A DNA stretch of 64,000 nucleotides from DASXRU01 sp039933315 (GCA_039933315.1 JBDTOI010000003.1:1-64000), one strand, 5' to 3'; shown: positions 1 to 8,482, counted from the stretch's first letter. Numbers and translations: made by a program. Notes: a model not told the origin generated them from the letters alone.

Positions 1-1475
1 CGGTAATACCGCGGCCAACGGTCTCGGTGACACCACCGGCGCTCCCACTCCCGGACCCAATGTTGACGGAAACGTCACCTCTGCTGGCCACAACCTAATC
101 GGTGTGGCCACTGAGGCGACGGGCTTCAGCGGGGTCGGTGACCAGCTTGGCGCCAACCCGATGCTGGCGGCGCTGGCGGACAATGGCGGCCCAACCCAGA
201 CGATGGCGCTTACGCCCGGCAGTCCTCGCGATCGACGCGGGCGTCGCGGCCGGCGCCACCTTTGATCAGCGCGGCCTGGCGCGCACGTTCGACGACCCTG
301 GCGTCGCGAACGCTACGGGAGGAGATGGTACCGACATAGGCGCCTTTGAAGGCCAGGGACCTAGTTGCACTCTCACCTGTCCCAGCAACATTACGGTGTC
401 GAATGACGCCGGTCAGTGCGGCGCGGCTGTCATTTACCCGGATCCTTCCGCAATCGGCTGCGGCACAATCACGAGTGACCATGCCTCAGGAGATTTCTTC
501 GCTGTGGGAACCACCACAGTCACTCTTACTAGTTCGGTTGGTCCAAGCTGTAGCTTTACTATCACCGTCAACGACACGGAGGATCCAACTATTACAGCGC
601 CGGACGGAGCCACCGTCGGAACCGACTCCGACTCGTGTGTGGCCACAGGCGTCTCGCTCGGCAGTGCCACGACGGCCGATAACTGCACCGTGTCTTCAGT
701 CACCAATAACGCTCCCGCGACGTTCCCGCTCGGTTCAACGACCGTAACCTGGACCGTCACGGACAATCACGGCAACACGGACACAGACACGCAAGTCATA
801 ACGGTTGTTGACAACACTCCGCCTGGCCTGACGGTTCCACCAGACTCGTCTGTTTTTGCTAACTCAGTTTGTCAGGCTGTAATTCCAAACGTGGTCACTG
901 GCAGTTCAGCTACGGATAATTGCGGCCCGGTGACGATTACGCAAAGTCCCGCGGCTGGTACATCGGTGGGTCTCGGAGCGCACACCATCACAGTCACCGC
1001 GACAGATGGCGCCGGCAACGACACTGACAATACGGTGACTTTCACAGTCATTGACAACACGTTGCCCACGATCACGCTCAGCGGCAACGTCATCACCCTC
1101 TGGCCGCCAGATCACAAGTACGACACCGTTCAGGTTTCGGATCTGGTTGTGGCCGCGAGCGATAATTGCGACGCCAGCGTCAACTTAAGCAGCGTTTACA
1201 TTTCCAAGGTGACGAGCGACGAGATCGAGAACGGTAACGGTGACGGCAATACGTTCAACGACATCGTCATCGCCGCTGATTGCAGGTCTGTGCAGCTTCG
1301 AGCAGAGCGTGGAGGTAGTGGCAATGGGCGTGTCTACACGATCACATTCAAGGTGGCTGATGCTTCGGGCAACGTAGCCACCGTTACGGCAAAAGTCACC
1401 GTGCCAAAATCACAAAACGGGTCGGCCGCGGTGGACGACGGCCCGCATTACACAGTCTTGAGCGGCTGTCCTTAG
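1..1475 (+). CDS. Secreted beta-helix/HYR-repeat surface protein, 5' end outside window, apparent frameshift
   Basis: Only the 3' part is present. From base 2 the sequence reads in frame as the end of a right-handed beta-helix type domain (GHNLIGVAT, LADNGGPTQTMALTPGSP), as seen in choice-of-anchor/CSLREA-type surface proteins. The expected continuation AIDAG is found only in the next frame, from base 228, so there is one extra base near 226-228 (c at 227 after cct). Downstream come three HYR (hyalin-like) repeats at about 365-580, 585-815 and 815-1060, with DNC, TDNHGN and VVDNTPP signatures, then a further beta-sandwich to the stop. HYR domains are immunoglobulin-like extracellular adhesion modules. 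The product should be secreted. The frameshift may be a sequencing error, phase variation or a real lesion. An ATG at 102 in the downstream frame is not a credible start. Confidence 0.75.
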
Positions 1476-1793
1476 CGGGCAGAGGTCAGGAGTCAGAGGT
1501 CAGAAGTCAGAAGTCAGAGGTCGGAGGGCAGCGGGCAGAGGTCGGAGGTCAGAAGTCGGACCTCGATTAGACTTTAGCCGCAGATAACGCGGATTCCCGC
1601 AGGCAGGAAATGGAAATAAGGTCGGACGCTGTTTTAGATGCTCTTTCTTTATTGGATCTATCCGCGTTCATCCGCGTTCATTCGCGGCCAAATTCCAGTA
1701 GTCTGACCTCTGACTTTTTGTGTAATCTGCGCAATCTGTGGATACCCGCTTGTTGGCCAACCAATCACGTGCTGTTTACCCTTCACTGCTCGA
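1476..1793. repeat. Gene-free stretch with GTCAGA-type tandem repeats and a degenerate inverted repeat
   Basis: Bases 1482-1562 are an imperfect tandem array of 7-8 base units of the form gtcagag/gtcagaa/gtcggag. Further on, agccgcagataacgcggatt (about 1575) and a later block containing tatccgcgttcatccgcg (about 1659-1690) are rough inverted copies of each other, and similar cgcggat blocks occur at 5808 and 26640. No convincing gene is seen. A 69-codon open frame at 1610 is repeat sequence. Confidence 0.6.
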
Positions 1794-2666
1794 TTATCGC
1801 TTCCTCCCACTCACAATAATCGTTTGCGCCGGTATACTCATCCGGCCACGGGGAAAGAACTCACGCACTGCATCCTGCACCTCCCGGGCAATCAGATCCG
1901 CTTCCGTTTGAGAAAGCGTGCCCAACTTCTCGCGCAGCGTAGCCGATATCTCGGAGCGCATCTGCCAAAACTCTTGCAGCGAGATTGGCGCAGCAATATC
2001 AAACTTCAGCTTTCGCTCTGTAACGTTCGTGGCTCCGGCATTCTCTACCAGGCCAGCCAAAACACCGGGCTCGGCGAAACGAAAAGCGCCGGGCGCATTC
2101 GGGTCGGCTGGTGGCGCATCGTCGAAGTGACGCGCAACTACATCGGTCATCGCGTAAAAGAAGGGATTCAATTCACTCTTGTCCCAACCAACCAGGGAAA
2201 TCGCGCCACCGTCCTTTGTCACTCTCAGCATCTCGCGCAGAGCAGCGAGCGGATCAGGAAAGAACATGACCCCCAATCGGCAAACAACCGCGTGAAATGA
2301 CTTGTCCTCGAATGGCAAGGAGTCAGCAGTACATTGCTGAAATTTTACATTCGTTAATCCGCGTTGCTGTGCCTCTACCTTAGCGGTGGCTACCATTTCG
2401 GCAATAGCATCTGTGCAGGTCACCGCGCCGGTTGGTCCAACTGTTTCGGCAATCGTCAACGAAGGTTCGCCGGAACCCCCGGCAACATCGAGCACCGAAT
2501 TCCCTGCGACGATACCTGCCTCATCAATAAGCGCCCGGGTTAAAGGGGCAAACATTGTTCGGATTGTCCCGAGATGTTTTTGCCAGTAGCAGGCCGACTC
2601 ACGCCACTCGCGCAAGACCTCGTCTGTCTCACCGTCGCCTGGCTTTGTGCCGGAGTGGCTCTGCAT
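1794..2666 (-). CDS. Class I SAM-dependent methyltransferase (UbiE/Methyltransf_11 type)
   Basis: A 290-residue cytosolic protein. SAM-binding motif I is VLDVAGGSGEP at residues 58-68. An acidic motif II (TDAIAEM) and the post-II stretch DSLPFEDKSFHAVVCRLGVMFF follow the usual Methyltransf_11 order, so methyl transfer from S-adenosylmethionine is well supported. The acceptor is unknown. The best analogy is the ubiquinone/menaquinone methyltransferases, but no quinone gene lies nearby. The start ATG at 2666 follows ggagttctt. That ribosome binding site is the end of the palindromic element at 2676-2787, so an inserted repeat seems to supply the translation signal. Neighbours are a repeat upstream and an unrelated secreted protein gene. 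Confidence 0.88.
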   Translation of the reverse strand: MQSHSGTKPGDGETDEVLREWRESACYWQKHLGTIRTMFAPLTRALIDEAGIVAGNSVLDVAGGSGEPSLTIAETVGPTGAVTCTDAIAEMVATAKVEAQQRGLTNVKFQQCTADSLPFEDKSFHAVVCRLGVMFFPDPLAALREMLRVTKDGGAISLVGWDKSELNPFFYAMTDVVARHFDDAPPADPNAPGAFRFAEPGVLAGLVENAGATNVTERKLKFDIAAPISLQEFWQMRSEISATLREKLGTLSQTEADLIAREVQDAVREFFPRGRMSIPAQTIIVSGRKR

Positions 2667-2675
2667 AAGAACTCC

Positions 2676-2787
2676 TATTTCGTGTTCTTTCGTGTAGTTA
2701 GTGTTATTTCGTGGATCGTGTGGCCCCGAATCCTGGGTACACGATCCACGAAATTACACGAAATCTCACGAACCAACACGAACCAAT
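2676..2787. repeat. Dispersed palindromic element, copy A
   Basis: About 110 bases with long inverted arms. The core cgtggatcgtgtg at about 2710 pairs with tacacgatccacg at about 2739, and outer arms rich in ttcgtgt/acacgaa continue the pairing. Closely related copies lie at 3568-3680 (opposite orientation) and 9989-10107 (same orientation). Copies A and C share the end aaccaatgctgat/aaccaatactgat. No coding sequence fits inside. It could be a REP/MITE-like element or a source of structured RNA. Confidence 0.85.
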
Positions 2788-2854
2788 GCTGATCCTGGAC
2801 GTTCTCATTGATCCGCTAACCGGCCGGCGAGTATTTGTTCAATGCTTGTCGAAG

Positions 2855-3391
2855 TCACTTTTTGCGTCGTAAGTGTCCTTCACTATAAAGCTCAAACTCC
2901 TTTCCCGTTTCAGCAATCTCGAAGACCTCTATGAATTCGTCAGGCCCCATGATCTTATAAGTTTCGCGCGCCCTGAATCCCGCCGGAATGTTCTCAATGC
3001 TTTCCGACGTAAAGACGATTGTCTTCCCGTCCGCGCTCGAGCTGCTCATGACAGACTGAATTACAAAACTTTCAATATGGAATTGCCGGAACACAAAGTT
3101 CTTCCTCACTTTGTCGAAGCCAATCATGCCCCAATCCCGGTGCACTTCCCCTTTCGGATTCTTCGGCTGCGGTTCATAGGTGCTCGTGTTCTGCACCTGA
3201 AGAAACTTATCGCCGAGCACCATCCGGTACTCCCGTTGAATCTTCGAAACCCCCGGCTGCCCCTTCCCTGACCCTTCCCAGTTCCCGACGAAAAACTTAA
3301 AAGGCTCCCATACGTTCGTGGCCGCTTTGCTCTGCGGTAAAAGGCCGGATGGCAAAGTCAGCAATAGCGAGATGGCCAATACTATTCGCAT
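2855..3391 (-). CDS. Secreted beta-barrel protein of DUF1579/calycin-like type
   Basis: 178 residues from ATG 3391, which follows gaagggag. The longer open frame from 3499 adds 36 residues without a good start signal. Residues 1-22 form a clean signal peptide (MRIVLAISLLLTLPSG). The mature part begins WEPFKFFVGNWEGSGKG, the opening strand typical of DUF1579/THAP4-like calycin barrels, and continues with alternating beta strands (IQREYRMVLGDKF, GMIGFDKVRKNFVFRQ). The family assignment is by pattern recognition and the ligand is unknown. It is a lone gene between two copies of the palindromic element. Confidence 0.6.
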   Translation of the reverse strand: MRIVLAISLLLTLPSGLLPQSKAATNVWEPFKFFVGNWEGSGKGQPGVSKIQREYRMVLGDKFLQVQNTSTYEPQPKNPKGEVHRDWGMIGFDKVRKNFVFRQFHIESFVIQSVMSSSSADGKTIVFTSESIENIPAGFRARETYKIMGPDEFIEVFEIAETGKEFELYSEGHLRRKK

Positions 3392-3567
3392 AAACGACCT
3401 ACTCCCTTCTTTGTGGCCGCATATTAGTATTCTTCTACCCATTGGAGAAATTAATTGTTCAATGATAACTATAGTACTCGGCAAAGACTCGGTGGACATT
3501 CGTAACGGCTTTGCACAAAAAAGTCGCCGGCTGGTTCGAAGCAGACCACTGAGACGTCTAAGATCAT

Positions 3568-3680
3568 CATTGGTTCGTGTTACTTCGTGAGTTTTCGTGT
3601 ATTTCGTGGATCGTGCGCCTGGGCTTCGGAGCCCACGATCTACGAAATCACACTAACCAGGCGAAAGAACACGAAATAAG
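3568..3680. repeat. Dispersed palindromic element, copy B (reverse orientation)
   Basis: Reverse complement of the 2676-2787 element with point differences. It begins cattggttcgtgttacttcg and ends gcgaaagaacacgaaataag. The core cgtggatcgtgcg faces cccacgatctacg across a short loop. Confidence 0.85.
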
Positions 3681-3919
3681 AGCAGTTGTGCAAAGACAAC
3701 AGTGACTTGCACCATGACACCCCTTTTGCGCCTTCTGGTTTTCTTTACTTGGCGCCTTCCTAGGAAACCTACTCGTAAGTTGTTGATCTGCGTGGTGGTG
3801 TTTCAGCCGGGAACCCCAACGGGGTTCTGCCCTCCAGCCCAGGGTTGCCGCTTCGGCTACCCTCGGTACACGTTGGAAATATCCCACCTCAAGCCCAACC
3901 GGGGTTGTGTCAATTCACG

Positions 3920-4081
3920 ATGGCCGATCCTCAGCTTATCGAAACAAAAAGAGAGTTTATAACAGAGTTACAAATTCTCCAGGATCCGCGAGAACGCGAG
4001 AAGGAAACGACCACACTGATCAAGTCAGTGAAAAACGAAGCCCTTTACAAACGGATTACGTCTAGGGGGGTCAACGAGTAA
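3920..4081 (+). CDS. Possible small charged protein or gene remnant (53 aa)
   Basis: An open frame MADPQLIETKREFITEL... of 53 residues, strongly charged and helical in look. There is no ribosome binding site before ATG 3920, and the sequence just upstream is repeat. It may be the tail of a gene destroyed by repeat insertion. No family recognised. Confidence 0.25.
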   Translation: MADPQLIETKREFITELQILQDPREREKETTTLIKSVKNEALYKRITSRGVNE

Positions 4082-4153
4082 AGATCGCTGAACCCGGCCA
4101 TCCCCAGCTAGTGTTTTGACGAAACCGCCTAAAAGCCGGCAAGAGCTTCTCGC

Positions 4154-5380
4154 CTAAGGGTCGTTGAGTCGGTAGAGGTGGGTCAGGCTGCGGACGAAGA
4201 TTGAGCCGCCGGCAACTGCCATCGAGGCCAATGTTTGCCCATCAAGTTGGTTCTGCGCCAGCGGCTTGAATTGCTTCCCCGGGGCAATCACGACCGATTC
4301 CCCTTCCTCGCTGAGAAAGTAAATCCGGCCGTCGGCATAGATCGGAGACGCCGAGTGATTACCTCCCAGGCGGACTTGCCAATACGGGTTGCCCGTCTTC
4401 GCATCGACACAACTGGCTATGCCGTTGTCATTGATCAGGTACAGCTCTTCGCCCACCAGGAGCGGTGACGGCGTCAGCGGCGCACCCCGCTTGAGGGTCC
4501 ACGCGAGGTGCGACTTAGTTACGTCACCGCGACCATCCAATCGAACCGCGAGTAGCGAGGGTTGCTGAAATCCGGTGCAGATGAAAACCAGTCCATCTCC
4601 GTACACGGGCCGCGGCACGTTCGAAAATCCCTCGCCGTACTTTACCTGCCATAGCTCCTTACCGGTGCGCGGATCGTACGAGACAGCCCGGAAAGCTCCG
4701 GGACTGATTACCTGATCGCCCGCGACCAGCGGAACGACCAGGGGAGTCGTATAAGCCTGGTATCCCGTGCGTGACTTTTTCCAGCGGACCTTGCCCGTCA
4801 GCTTGTCGAGGGCGACTACGAATTGAATATCCACGCCATCGCAACTCACGATCAAGAGATTTTCATAAAGGACGGGAGAGCCGCCCGCACCGTGTTGGCC
4901 GTTATCGTATTCCAGCCGCGTCTGCCAAACGATTTCACCGGACTGTGTGATACAGGCGGTGCCGTGGGCGCCGAAGTGGACGTAGACGCGATCACCTTCA
5001 AGCACGGGAGTCGGCGACGCATACGTGTTCTTTGGGCTTATCTGTCCCAACGACTTCAGACGAAAGATCTCGACGTTTAGCAGGATGGCGCCTGTGTTTC
5101 GATCAACTGAGATGGCGCGCAATGACTTACCTTCTTCAGTCGCGGTAGTCAGCCAGATGCGATCCGCCTGAATTACCGGCGACGACCAGCCCTTGCCCGG
5201 AATCGCGACCTTCCAGCGGACGTTTTTGGTCTCGCTCCATGTCAGCGGAAGTCCTCGTTCATCGGAATGACCTTGCCCGTTGGGGCCCCGGAACTGGGGC
5301 CAGTCGCCGGCAAGAATTGGAGGGGAAGTTGCAAACAGAAGGAAAGCGATCAGGGTGATGATGGGTTTGGAAACTGTCAT
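4154..5380 (-). CDS. Secreted PQQ-like beta-propeller protein (BamB-like fold)
   Basis: 408 residues from ATG 5380, which follows gaggcgattc. A longer frame from 5431 has no such site. A signal peptide (MTVSKPIITLIAFLLFATSPPILA) is followed by DWPQFRGPNGQG, the usual entry to this family. Repeated propeller blades follow, with tryptophan-docking patterns (VRWKVAIPGKGWSSPVI, YWQVRLGGNHSASPIY, VSVDRNTGAILL). The protein should be periplasmic. Quinone-dehydrogenase catalytic residues are not evident, so it is better read as a binding or scaffold propeller, a type common in Acidobacteria and Planctomycetes, than as an enzyme. It stands alone with no operon partner. Confidence 0.85.
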   Translation of the reverse strand: MTVSKPIITLIAFLLFATSPPILAGDWPQFRGPNGQGHSDERGLPLTWSETKNVRWKVAIPGKGWSSPVIQADRIWLTTATEEGKSLRAISVDRNTGAILLNVEIFRLKSLGQISPKNTYASPTPVLEGDRVYVHFGAHGTACITQSGEIVWQTRLEYDNGQHGAGGSPVLYENLLIVSCDGVDIQFVVALDKLTGKVRWKKSRTGYQAYTTPLVVPLVAGDQVISPGAFRAVSYDPRTGKELWQVKYGEGFSNVPRPVYGDGLVFICTGFQQPSLLAVRLDGRGDVTKSHLAWTLKRGAPLTPSPLLVGEELYLINDNGIASCVDAKTGNPYWQVRLGGNHSASPIYADGRIYFLSEEGESVVIAPGKQFKPLAQNQLDGQTLASMAVAGGSIFVRSLTHLYRLNDP

Positions 5381-5548
5381 GAATCGCCTCGCCGAGGAGC
5401 ACGTTGTATCACAATTAGGTCCCTGAATCATCCACAGATTACACAGATTTCGCAGATTGAAAAACCATAGATTCGAATAAGTTTCAGTGAAGACGACTTG
5501 GGGCTGGAGGGGAGGCTATACTGAGGGCTCACTAATAGGAGGAAAGCG

Positions 5549-5788
5549 ATGGCGAAGAAACGGGTGGTTAAGAAGCATTCGGTTAAGGCGAAGTTTCATG
5601 TGAAGGAGTTGACGAAAGCTGGGTCGTCTTTGGAGCTTGAGATCTATGCGGCGCAACAGAAGGTTGGCACGCTCGTTATTGGGAGTGGGTCGCTGTTTTG
5701 GTATGGCGGGAAACGGCGGATTAGGAAAAGAATTCCGTGGACTCGCTTTGCGGAGATGATGAATGGGTTGGCTTATCCCAGGGGTTGA
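5549..5788 (+). CDS. Small basic conserved hypothetical protein (79 aa)
   Basis: A strong ribosome binding site (aggagg, then aaagcg) precedes ATG 5549. The protein opens with a lysine/arginine-rich tail (MAKKRVVKKHSVKAKFHVKE). It then has a compact beta-rich core, LELEIYAAQQKVGTLVIGSGSLFWYGGKRR, and a C-terminal helix ending in a tryptophan/arginine-rich tail. No family could be named. The basic N-terminus hints at nucleic acid binding, which is inference. Confidence 0.7.
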   Translation: MAKKRVVKKHSVKAKFHVKELTKAGSSLELEIYAAQQKVGTLVIGSGSLFWYGGKRRIRKRIPWTRFAEMMNGLAYPRG

Positions 5789-5805
5789 AGAAAGGGTGAC
5801 GGTTT

Positions 5806-5940
5806 TTGGCCGCGGATTTTCGCGGAAAAGCGCGGATAAAGAAAGAAGAGGGGGGCAAGCCACCTTCCTGACTGCAAGTGTTCTTAGTTGAGTTTTTTTA
5901 CTTAGCGGTCCTCAGTTGAGTTTCTTCTACTCGGGTCCTC
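5806..5940. repeat. Short repeats: cgcggat block and a 28-base imperfect tandem
   Basis: ggccgcggattttcgcgga (5808) belongs to the cgcggat repeat group also seen at 26639 and 26776. At about 5880-5940, gttcttagttgagttttttt and gtcctcagttgagtttcttc are successive imperfect units of about 28 bases, and a third unit is started (gtcctc). Confidence 0.5.
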
Positions 5941-5952
5941 TTTTGGGCTCCG

Positions 5953-7044
5953 CTAGGGCTGCGGGGTTCGGGGTTTGCGGGGGTGGGTTGGGGAGCCCTC
6001 CCTGACAGTCGGGCTTCTGCCTGGGAGTTGAGGAGACCAGTCGGAAAAGTCGAGGATTAAGTCGTTTAGTTGTTGGCGGAGGTATTTCAGGGCCTGGTTG
6101 TGGAGGACGGCTTCTTTGTCGGCGAAGAAGCTCATCTTGATTGAGTCGTCGTTGACGGCTACCAGGGTGGCGTCCCATATGCCGACGCCGGTTATTACTG
6201 AAGGATGATAGAGGGTGAGCGAACAGGTGATCTCTACGCCGTGAGCGGCGGGCTCGCCGTAGCCGGAATACATTGTGAAGGCCTGGCCTTCGGCTTCGGA
6301 GTAATCGATTACCAGCGTCGGTTCAGTTGGGGTTTCAGGTACGTCGTCGCGTATCCCCAGGTTTTTCACTTTGAACCCCTGGCGGGTGAGTTTGGGGAGC
6401 AAGACTGCGCGGACGTATTGATTGAGTTGGACGGAGACAAGGTTTTTTTGTTGCCTCTTCTCAGCCGGGGTTTCGCCGTAGAACAGGTCTCCGATGGCAA
6501 TGACTAAGTTGAAACTCTGGAGGCGCAGGCTGTCCGTGCTATCCGTTGGGGCAACGATTTGATTGTTCGCGGGGCTCGCGGGCGTCGCGATGGCGGCATT
6601 AAATTCCTTTGCCGAGCTGGGCTTCACTTCACGAATCTGTATTTCCAGGTTTTGGCTCGGACGGTCTTCCTCGGCGGCCACCACTACTTTGTATCCGCTC
6701 GGTTTGTCGGTTGTCGGGCCGGCTATCTGAAAATTTCCGGACTTCTTGAAAATGAACGGGTCGGATGGGTCTGCTTTGAATCTGTAGAGGCAGTAGTACT
6801 CGCCGGACGCCACCATGACGACCTGGTTCTCGCTGGGGCCGAGTTTCAAGGTCTTCATGCTGGGGCCGACTACTTTGACTGTCAGAGAAGAGTATGTTCC
6901 TTCATTCTCAATCCGCAGCGGGGTGAACGACTTGAGCGCGGTTTGAGTTTGAGGGAGCGCGAGAGGTGCCAACGATTTGGAATGCAGCGGGCCGGTGGTT
7001 GTTATCAAAAGCGCGATGGCCAACAGTACGAGGGATCTGTTCAT
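5953..7044 (-). CDS. Secreted protein of unknown function, C-terminus made of repeat sequence
   Basis: 363 residues with a signal peptide (MNRSLVLLAIALLITTTGPLHS). The N-terminal part (about 40-130) is beta-rich and resembles an immunoglobulin-like sensor (YSSLTVKVVGPSMKTLKLGPSENQVVMVASGEYYCLYRF). The middle (about 180-320) has mixed helices and strands with TLVIDYSEAEGQAFTMYSGYGEP. No family recognised. After FSDWSPQ the last 20 or so residues (LPGRSPTVREGSPTHP, then proline/arginine-rich) are encoded by the ccaggcagaag repeat family, so the natural C-terminus has probably been replaced or extended by a repeat insertion. It is monocistronic. Confidence 0.75.
   Translation of the reverse strand: MNRSLVLLAIALLITTTGPLHSKSLAPLALPQTQTALKSFTPLRIENEGTYSSLTVKVVGPSMKTLKLGPSENQVVMVASGEYYCLYRFKADPSDPFIFKKSGNFQIAGPTTDKPSGYKVVVAAEEDRPSQNLEIQIREVKPSSAKEFNAAIATPASPANNQIVAPTDSTDSLRLQSFNLVIAIGDLFYGETPAEKRQQKNLVSVQLNQYVRAVLLPKLTRQGFKVKNLGIRDDVPETPTEPTLVIDYSEAEGQAFTMYSGYGEPAAHGVEITCSLTLYHPSVITGVGIWDATLVAVNDDSIKMSFFADKEAVLHNQALKYLRQQLNDLILDFSDWSPQLPGRSPTVREGSPTHPRKPRTPQP
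5992..6025. repeat. Half copy of the CCAGGCAGAAG repeat inside a coding region
   Basis: gagccctccctgacagtcgg followed by gcttctgcctgg matches one arm of the element at 8502-8591. It encodes the tail of the 363-residue secreted protein on the minus strand. Confidence 0.75.
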
Positions 7045-7255
7045 GGTAACTCCGTATAAATTTATTGGGCTTGGAGCGAATGGAGGCTAGTCGGATTGGT
7101 GGAGTCTGTCAATAAGCGATCTCGTGGGCGAGTTGTTAATCCCGATCTTTGTGGGTTTCAGGTTGAGGTTTCACGCAAAGCATCCCAGCTCGTCTGTGCC
7201 GAGCAGATACCAGGATGGAAGCGGCACACGCAGAATTAAGTCAGTGTTAGGGGGC

Positions 7256-7290
7256 GGAGGGGCGGCCACGGAGTGCCGCCCCTACAATTG
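7256..7290. repeat. GGGGCGGC..CCGTGG palindromic repeat copy
   Basis: ggaggggcggccacggagtg runs into ccgcccctacaa. The same family appears at 13381, 16625, 22487, 26605 and 26814. Confidence 0.75.
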
Positions 7291-7294
7291 CTGC

Positions 7295-7609
7295 TTACTC
7301 TTCCTCTTCTCCTTCCGGGCAGCAGCAATGTTGTTGGTCTTTGTCCATTAGTTCGATCTGGCGTTTGAGGCGTTCGTTCTCAAGGCGCTTGCGTTCCAGA
7401 TCGAGTTCGATCTCTTTTTGCAGGGTGGGCTCGCAAATGTCGCACTCATCCAGACACCCGCGCACAATCATGCCCGGCGTCGGTAACGCAAACTTCTTTT
7501 CAAAAGTTATTTCTGTTTTCTTGTTGGTAGTAGCGACCCCGCCTACTTTGTCCAACAGACCCGCTTTGACCAAATCCTGATCCACTGCCTTCAAAGCGTC
7601 GGCGCGCAC
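7295..7609 (-). CDS. C-terminal remnant or GTG-started hypothetical protein with coiled coil and Cys clusters
   Basis: About 104 residues if GTG 7609 is used. The frame stays open upstream only to a TGA at 7676-7678 and contains no ATG there, and that upstream part is repeat sequence. The protein has a globular part, a GCLDECDICEP cysteine cluster and a 35-residue coiled coil (LQKEIELDLERKRLENERL). It ends in CCCPEGEEEE. The two cysteine groups could bind metal, which is inference. It looks more like the surviving 3' end of a longer gene than a complete one. No family recognised. Confidence 0.4.
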   Translation of the reverse strand: MRADALKAVDQDLVKAGLLDKVGGVATTNKKTEITFEKKFALPTPGMIVRGCLDECDICEPTLQKEIELDLERKRLENERLKRQIELMDKDQQHCCCPEGEEEE

Positions 7610-7644
7610 CTGGGCCGAAATCGGCTCGGTGGCGGTCGGGGCGG

Positions 7645-7868
7645 CTACGGAAGGGCGGTTTGCCCCAGCCTCAAGTCAGCCCACACTGATTGTTGAGTGC
7701 GCGAATAACTTGAGCGGGCGTAAACCGCCCTTCCTAACCTGCGAGTTTCCGTTGCTTGAGTAATCGTCGCGTCACGAAGAGCTTGAGGTTTTTTGAGGTG
7801 GTCGCAAATTGCGACCACTTTGTCTTTTCACTCTTGTTGTCGCAAATTGCGATCTCAAAGATTTCTAC
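7645..7868. repeat. Inverted repeat and TCGCAA-A-TTGCGA palindromes
   Basis: gaagggcggtttgcccc (7651) and ggcgtaaaccgcccttcc (about 7718-7735) form an inverted pair. At about 7799-7819 the arms gtggtcgcaa and ttgcgaccac flank a single base, and at about 7840-7852 tcgcaa-a-ttgcga repeats the core. The paired cores look like binding sites for a dimeric regulator, or a repeat derived from one. No gene is directly downstream on the plus strand for 180 bases. Confidence 0.45.
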
Positions 7869-8033
7869 TCATCTGATAAAGCGGTAATCGACAGTTGCAA
7901 AAAACTCCTCATCATCAGTTTGTAACATCTTTCCCCTGCGAGCCTGATAAATCGGATCGGCTGGTAGATAATCCAGCCAGATGGGCGAAGACTTTGAGGT
8001 CATAGGGCGATTGGCGAGATTGAAACTATCGCG

Positions 8034-8219
8034 GTGGGAAATCAGATACGCGAGATAGCACGGCTGCGCAAAGCCTATGGAGCCGGGCGCTGGCGCAAAT
8101 TCAAAGGCGTTGCCCTGGTCCACTTTGATGATGGTACAATTCACCGCGTCGAACTTCATTGGTACGAAGCACATGGGATTGGGCGCAAGAAACTGAAGAT
8201 TAAAGCCTATCTCGACTAA
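8034..8219 (+). CDS. Conserved small hypothetical protein, start codon uncertain
   Basis: 61 residues from GTG 8034: GNQIREIARLRKAYGAGRWRKFKG, then VHFDDGTIHRVELHWYEAHGIGRKKLKIKAYLD. I recognise this pattern (RLRKxYG..WRKxKG..HWYEAxGIGxxxxKIK) as a widespread short protein family of unknown function. The usual N-terminal region appears to continue upstream in frame (IGEIETIAV), after the TGA at 7995. That implies a rare ATT start at 8010 preceded by gaggt, or loss of the normal start. The end is 5 bases before the next gene, so the two are probably one operon. Confidence 0.65.
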   Translation: MGNQIREIARLRKAYGAGRWRKFKGVALVHFDDGTIHRVELHWYEAHGIGRKKLKIKAYLD

Positions 8220-8224
8220 AGATC

Positions 8225-8482
8225 ATGGCAGCAAAGCATTCAATCGAGTCATACGTTCTATGTATTGATAATGGGGGCTACCCTGAGTCTCTTGAGGTTC
8301 GTAAGATTTATCCGGTCCTGCTCGACAAGGTTGCAGAATCCCGCAAACATATCCGTGTAATCGATGAAACTGGTGAGGATTATCTTTATCCCTCGAAGTG
8401 TTTTGTTCCGATTGAAGTGCCTCCCGAAGCCGCCAAGGTTCTTCCTAAGGTGAATGGTGCGCGCAACACGCGCGCACGTTAA
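8225..8482 (+). CDS. Conserved small hypothetical protein (85 aa)
   Basis: ATG 8225 lies 5 bases after the stop of the previous small gene, and the ribosome binding site is weak, which suggests coupled translation. The protein has a beta-rich core SYVLCIDNGGYPESLEVRKIYPVL, then HIRVIDETGEDYLYPSKCFVPIEVP, and a basic tail. I recognise it as a short conserved hypothetical (a pattern of VxNxGYxxSLExxKxY...DExGEDYLYP) that often sits near toxin-antitoxin or mobile regions. No function is assigned. Confidence 0.7.
   Translation: MAAKHSIESYVLCIDNGGYPESLEVRKIYPVLLDKVAESRKHIRVIDETGEDYLYPSKCFVPIEVPPEAAKVLPKVNGARNTRAR

Larger units (their letters stand above)
3392..4153. other. Long gene-poor stretch, mostly repeat sequence
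   Basis: Holds palindromic element copy B (3568-3680). A second repeat type at about 3805-3907 contains aaccccaacggggtt, gcccagggttgccgcttcgg and caagcccaaccggggttg. One short open frame (3920-4081) is listed separately. No promoter, RNA gene or further coding region could be supported. Confidence 0.55.

Noticed and set aside
1482..1562. Possible CRISPR-like repeats
   Set aside because: The units are short, contiguous and without spacers, so a simple tandem repeat.
7869..8174. 101-codon minus-strand frame opposite the small conserved gene
   Set aside because: Most of it is antisense to a recognisable protein. The last 44 codons (from ATG 8003) look plausible but have no ribosome binding site.
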